DNA of 64,000 nt. Origin: Numida meleagris. Its lineage: Eukaryota > Chordata > Aves > Galliformes > Numididae. The stretch covers positions 26,878,005 to 26,942,004 of the forward strand of contig NC_034412.1 of the NCBI RefSeq assembly GCF_002078875.1, read 5' to 3'. The notes under the pieces were generated by a model that was not told the origin of the DNA, did no database searches, and saw nothing but the letters and a program-made list of their open reading frames with translations. Shown here one piece after another: positions 60,101 through 64,000 of this stretch; position 1 is the first letter of the stretch; every line of letters starts with the position of its first letter. Position numbers and translations under genes: made by a program.

Positions 60101-61850
60101 GAATCATAGAAACGATCTATTCATACTCATTTTTGAAAGTAATACAAAATACACACAGTTGCAACAACTGTTTGAGAAAATGACATAGTATATCTGGAAG
60201 ATAAGCTGCAAACTCCTGGTTTAGTCTTTGGTCGTGTTTCCTTAAGTGAACTAGTCTTTCCATTAAGTGAACTGTTGATCCACAGATGCAAGTGGAAATG
60301 AGAGGGAGATCTGAAATATCTTCGGCTGTGAAGCATTTGCTATCCACAGCTACAGAGTTAGTAGTTCTACTGACAGGATAGCTATTAATAATATAGGTAA
60401 AACTTTCCTTTTATATCTCTGTCAAATGCTGAACTTGGCTGTTTGAGCACTTTGTTTGATCACTGTTGTTTGATTCCCTTGGCCTGAGATTGTCCAGCTA
60501 CACAAATTAACATGAACAATCCTATCTTTACTTTTCAGAAAGGCACACCTACGAATATGCAGAGAGAGACGTTTGCCATAGAAGATGCTTAGAAGACTGT
60601 TTAGGTCATAGTTCTGTTTTCAGTAACACAAAAGTAGGACTTGACTGATTCGTAGACTTTGTGTTCACCTTTTGTGCTGAGCTGAATTTTAGCCAGGCAG
60701 TGGAGCTCTTCTGTAGAAAGAGTCAAGAGCAGCAGCATAGTTTAATATTAAAAACCAAATTCAGATCTGATACAAATAGTGCAATCTCACTTCTCCAGTA
60801 AAATTCCATCAGGTTTGAGTTTAGCCCAAAGCATTTCAACTTCAGTCCTGCAAGTGTCACATCCTTCATGAAATTTTCTGGTGGTGATATGTTTCATCTT
60901 CAGTCAGTTGTATAAAAAAAACAGGAGTGCTAATTAGCTGAAGGTAATGGCAATAGAAAGTGTTACTAACAGCTGAAATGTAGACTGAAAATTTTAAAAA
61001 TAAAAATTATAATAAGTCACTATACATACTCAAATCAAATCAATCACTATAATAAACCAATGTCAGTGCAGTGCACTGTTGTATAGAAAATACCAAACAC
61101 AAAATATCACCGGTGATTAACTACCTATCATTGCAGACCATAATTCACCTTCCTGAGAAAGCAGTTATGATAGAAGGTAATGTAATAAAATCATTCGGCA
61201 GATGCCATTATAATGAGGAAAACTAACAGCCAGTCTCTGCAGCCAGTGCAACTTTAGAGGCAACTTCTTCTTATCCTGACTGCAGCCCTTTAAACAAAGG
61301 GGACTATGCCTTCTGAAATCACAAGTTGCCTGTAATAGTAGTAGAAGTAGAAACACACAGTTGTGTGTTTCTCTTGCAAATGTTAAGACAGTTTGGCTTC
61401 TAGCACTGTGCTTTTTTTTCTGGCTTGATAAATAACCATTCTTCAGTATTTCTAATAATCAGGATAAAATGCTGGCCACGCTCTGTTCACCATTTGTTTC
61501 ACCTATTTGTTATGCTGTCATTTGCTTTTTTTTCATGTACATAATAAAAAAGTAATTTGGGGAAATGGATTCATTAATAATTGCAGTCATAATGCTACAA
61601 CTTTAATTTCTTCAGAATGGAATGAATAGCTTTTATATTACTTTTTAACTTACAAGTTGGAAATCTAGGGAGCACAGGAAGGTTAAAATGTATTCAGAGC
61701 TCAAAAATGAGCTCTGAATGTATATATGGATACAATAGTAATGATAAGGAATAAGTAATAAATCAGGTAATGCATAATAAAATTAACTTTAATCTGAGGA
61801 TGGTAAAAGTATTTGCGACATGTCTATGGATGAAGTCTTGCAAGCTGTTG
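57107..61850. other. Unique noncoding stretch
   Basis: About 4.7 kb of AT-rich DNA with no supported gene. Open frames are at most 103 codons (58805-59116) and unrecognised. A perfect hairpin lies at 61692-61719, close to the start of the promoter-like segment. Confidence 0.55.
61692..61719. repeat. Perfect inverted repeat, 12-bp arms, 4-base loop
   Basis: ATTCAGAGCTCA (61692-61703) and TGAGCTCTGAAT (61708-61719) are exact complements around AAAA. It lies about 140 bp upstream of a GC-rich promoter-like segment. Confidence 0.9.
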
Positions 61851-61861
61851 GTACTGAGAGC

Positions 61862-61968
61862 CACGCCCCTTGCCCTATAAAAAGCCTCCGGGAGGGCAGC
61901 TCTACCTTGGGCGGAGCGGCGGACTTCGTGCGCGCATACCTCAAAGGCCATTCAAACATGCTGAAACA
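61862..61968 (+). promoter_or_regulatory. Promoter-like segment: GC box, TATA box, CpG cluster, donor-like end
   Basis: CACGCCCC (61862-61869) is a GC/KLF-type box. TATAAAAAG follows at 61876-61884, spaced as in a TATA promoter. About 30 bp further on lies a CpG-dense stretch (GGGCGGAGCGGCGGACTTCG, then TGCGCGC) that contrasts with the surrounding AT-rich DNA. At 61969 ACA is followed by GTAAGT, a near-ideal splice donor. It is either the 5' UTR promoter of the adjoining CR1 or an independent promoter beside which the CR1 landed. I cannot tell which from this sequence alone. Confidence 0.45.
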
Positions 61969-62172
61969 GTAAGTCACTCGCAGTCATTTACGTGACTACA
62001 CAGTGAGGGGGCCTGTTATATCACTGTATTGGGAGTGATAAGTGCAGGGGCACCTGTTAACGGGCTGGTAACGCGGTCAGGGTGGAGCCAGCGCTATCGG
62101 CAACAGGGAGGACCAGACCAGTTGCACCTCGTTAAGGTTGCCCTAGACCATGCTAGTGTCTGCTGGTTTGCC

Positions 62173-63372
62173 ATGGCTGCCCCCCAGCGGAAGGCTATTT
62201 CCAGGAAAAATGTGGGGACCCAGACTGAGGTCCCATGCACACATAAAAGGATGGCCACTGCCTAGAAAAATGAGGATACCCAGATGGAGGTCCCACAACA
62301 ACATGCTAGTACTCAGGTTTTTGGCTGCAGTGAGTGCTTGAGCTTGGCCCTTGCAGTGCAGGACGATGGAGTAAGCATGTGTGTCAGATGCGACCAGCTA
62401 AATGATTTACTTAGCCTGGTGGCTGACCTGAAGGAGGAAGTGGAGAGGCTGAGGAGTATTAAGGAGTGTGAGCAGGAGATTGATCAGTGGTGCCAGTCCC
62501 TACCGTCCCTGAGATCTAGGCAGCCAGCTGCAGCCCTGCATGAAGCATGTTGCCCCCAACCACCTTCCAAACAGTTAACAGGGGGGAACCAGCAGGCAGA
62601 CAGTGCTCCTGCTGCAGTGATCCCCCTGTCCTCTCCCCCACCTAACAACGGTGATGAACTGGGGGGCAGGGGGCAATGGCAAAAGGTCCCTGCTCGGCGG
62701 TGCAGGCGCACTTGCCCAATGATTCCCCTCCTTCCTCAGCTGCCCCTGCAGAACAGGTACAGTGCTCTGCAGAAACAGCTGGACAGTGGTGGAGATGATG
62801 GTTCTCCCCACTTGGAGGTGTCTCCAAAGCCCAGCAGGACTACCCCTAACATTAAAACATCCTCAGCAAAGAACAAAAGACGGATCATTGTTGTTGGTGA
62901 CTCAGTGCTGAAGGGAGCAGAAGGCCCAATATGTAGACCTGACCCTCTACACAGGGAAGTCTGCTGCCTCCCAGGAGCCCAGGTTAAAGATGTAAGGAAG
63001 AAACTTCCGTCCCTAGTACAGCCCTCAGATTATTATCCTCTGTTGTTGTTTCAGGTAGGCAGTGATGAAATAGAAAGAACTTCCCTTAGAACCATGAAAA
63101 AGGACTTCAGAGACTTAGGGCGACTGGTCAAGGGTTCAGGAGCACAAGTTGTGTTCTCCTCTATCCCTCCAGTTATAGGGAACGAAGACGGACTAAACAC
63201 GACGGGTCAACGGATTAGTATCTGGCTCCGAGCCTTGTGTGCCCGGCAGGGGTTTGGGTTTTTCGACCTCGGCTCGATTTACACGAGACCGGACTTGTTG
63301 GCAAACGATAGGAGTAGCTTATCCCATCGGTGGAAAGGGGTTTTTACAATGGGAATTGGGAAGGTTCATTGA
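62173..63372 (+). pseudogene. CR1 ORF1 (zinc finger plus SGNH-type esterase) with one internal stop
   Basis: The likely start is ATG at 62173 (MAAPQRKAISRKNVG). A TAG at 62263-62265 interrupts the frame, and the same frame then runs open for 362 codons from ATG 62284. Counting from that second Met: a CxxC-x14-CxxC zinc finger (Cys 15, 18, 33, 36), a coiled-coil-like stretch (about 38-66), a Pro/Gln-rich linker, then an SGNH esterase-like domain from about residue 200. RRIIVVGDS holds the nucleophile Ser207. Block III reads VGSDE (258-262). The terminal catalytic Asp-x-x-His reads Asp342-Arg-Ser-Ser345, so the His is missing. CR1 ORF1 proteins are thought to bind element RNA; the esterase role is unclear. 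Confidence 0.88.
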
Positions 63373-63616
63373 AAGGGCTTTAAACTAGGTATGAGGGGGG
63401 TGGGGGTGAAACCAGGGTCACTAGTAAGGACCTTGTATGTAATGAGCCAGTGTTCTTGGGAGGGGCTTGTGCTAGTAAGATCCCACAGTCTTGTGGGGGG
63501 AATGAGGAGGATGACACACCCTTTTGTAGGAAGAACGCAAGGGATGATGTGAGGTTGGTGTCTATGGTAACACGTGAGCATGGACAAGAGAGTATTAGGG
63601 CTTTAGGAAGCAGTGG

Positions 63617-64000
63617 GGGGGGGGAGAACTTCAGATTTCTTCTGGAAGTTTGAGGGAGGGCCCCTCTAGAAAGGTAGTGTGCCAGAAAGCCCAGCTGAAG
63701 TGCCTTTACACTAATGCACACAGCATGGGAAATAAGCAGGAGGAACTGGAAACTGTGATGTGCTTGGAAAATTATGATCTGGTTGCTATCACGGAAACAT
63801 GGTGGGACAAATTCCACGATTGGAACACTCTGATTGAGGGCTACAGGTTCTTCAGAAGGGATAGACAGGGCAGGAAGGGAGGGGGAGTTGCCCTCTACGT
63901 CAGGAAGTGGATAAATTGTGAAGAGCTGTGTCTGAGTAACAGCCATGACCAGGTTGAGAGCTTATGGGTTAAAGTCAGGGATCGGTCCAGTAAAGGAGAT
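63617..64000 (+). CDS. CR1 ORF2, N-terminal endonuclease domain (partial, continues beyond window)
   Basis: The frame containing CAG at 63692 is open from 63599 to the window end. It reads LKCLYTNAHSMGNKQEELE, then DLVAITETWWDKFHDW and GYRFFRRDRQGRKGGGVALY. These are the standard opening motifs of the apurinic-type endonuclease of CR1 ORF2: the Asn of the TNAHS block and the Glu of AITETWW are metal/catalytic residues. The enzyme nicks target DNA to prime reverse transcription; the reverse transcriptase should follow outside the window. A TAG in this frame at 63596-63598 and an open frame in another phase (63450-63653) meet at a run of ten G (63615-63624), suggesting a one- or two-base slip. 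The ORF2 start is therefore unresolved. Confidence 0.8.

Larger units (their letters stand above)
61990..64000 (+). mobile_element. CR1 LINE, 5'-retaining copy, runs off the window
   Basis: This copy keeps the usually missing 5' half: a 5' UTR-like leader, ORF1 and the beginning of ORF2, continuing past the window end. CR1 is a non-LTR retrotransposon that copies itself by target-primed reverse transcription, and most genomic copies are 5'-truncated. Coding regions here are only lightly damaged (one stop in ORF1; a probable G-run slip before ORF2). It looks younger than the other CR1 pieces in the window. The exact 5' limit is uncertain because CR1 makes no reliable target duplication; it may extend left to about 61.85 kb. 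Confidence 0.88.

Noticed and set aside
62484..62827. Minus-strand frames antisense to CR1 ORF1
   Set aside because: Shadows of the Pro/Gln-rich ORF1 linker.
63380..63946. 188-codon minus-strand open frame
   Set aside because: It lies antisense to the CR1 ORF1-ORF2 junction and endonuclease sequence; its Pro/Ser-rich composition is a shadow of the sense strand.

Overview
The window is 64 kb of AT-rich vertebrate nuclear DNA. It is almost certainly from a bird, and a galliform (chicken, turkey, quail group) is the best guess. The evidence is several CR1 LINE fragments, one of them ending in the 8-bp TTCTATGA-type tail; two shortened Galluhop-type mariner transposons; and avian-style endogenous retrovirus (ERV) LTRs, one resembling an alpharetroviral LTR. 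I see no bacterial or viral gene organisation, no tRNA or rRNA, no CRISPR array and no host protein-coding exon that I can support firmly. The window reads as intergenic or long-intron DNA.

Layout. 0-5 kb is unique AT-rich DNA. At 5.3 kb is an internally deleted mariner with both ends. At 7.3-8.6 kb two CR1 3' ends point toward each other. At 10.0-10.35 kb there is a probable solo LTR. Three solo LTRs of one ~520-bp family (family A) lie at 14.35-14.91 kb (minus, old), 17.20-17.72 kb (plus) and 32.59-33.11 kb (plus); the last two have perfect 5-bp target-site duplications. A (GT)34 microsatellite lies at 18.7 kb and a second deleted mariner at 21.0 kb. A long repeat-poor stretch covers 21.6-29.1 kb. 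A GC-rich alpharetrovirus-like LTR sits at 29.14-29.40 kb.

A second LTR superfamily (family B) is scattered over the right half: short solo LTRs at 30.5, 46.6 and 56.8 kb, a longer solo LTR at 37.1-37.6 kb that contains a 22-bp tandem array broken by a 100-N assembly gap, and the 5' LTR of a decayed ERV at 42.8-45.6 kb (minus). That ERV still shows a primer-binding site, gag, a protease active-site motif and reverse-transcriptase motifs. It carries stops and frameshifts throughout, and no 3' LTR is visible. Other CR1 pieces are a 3' end with an internal deletion at 36.0 kb and an endonuclease-domain fragment at 53.1 kb.

The window ends in the 5' half of a comparatively well-kept CR1 (about 62.0-64.0 kb). 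ORF1 has one internal stop and encodes a zinc-knuckle plus SGNH-esterase protein. The ORF2 endonuclease is open to the window edge. Just upstream is a CpG-rich segment with a GC box, a TATA box and a splice-donor-like site.

No genes here work together in a host pathway; the story is one of mobile-element insertion and decay. I did not find an undescribed functional system. The most useful leads are the 5'-retaining CR1 and its upstream promoter-like segment, the LTR superfamily whose duplications show graded decay, the rearranged ERV, and several perfect short hairpins.
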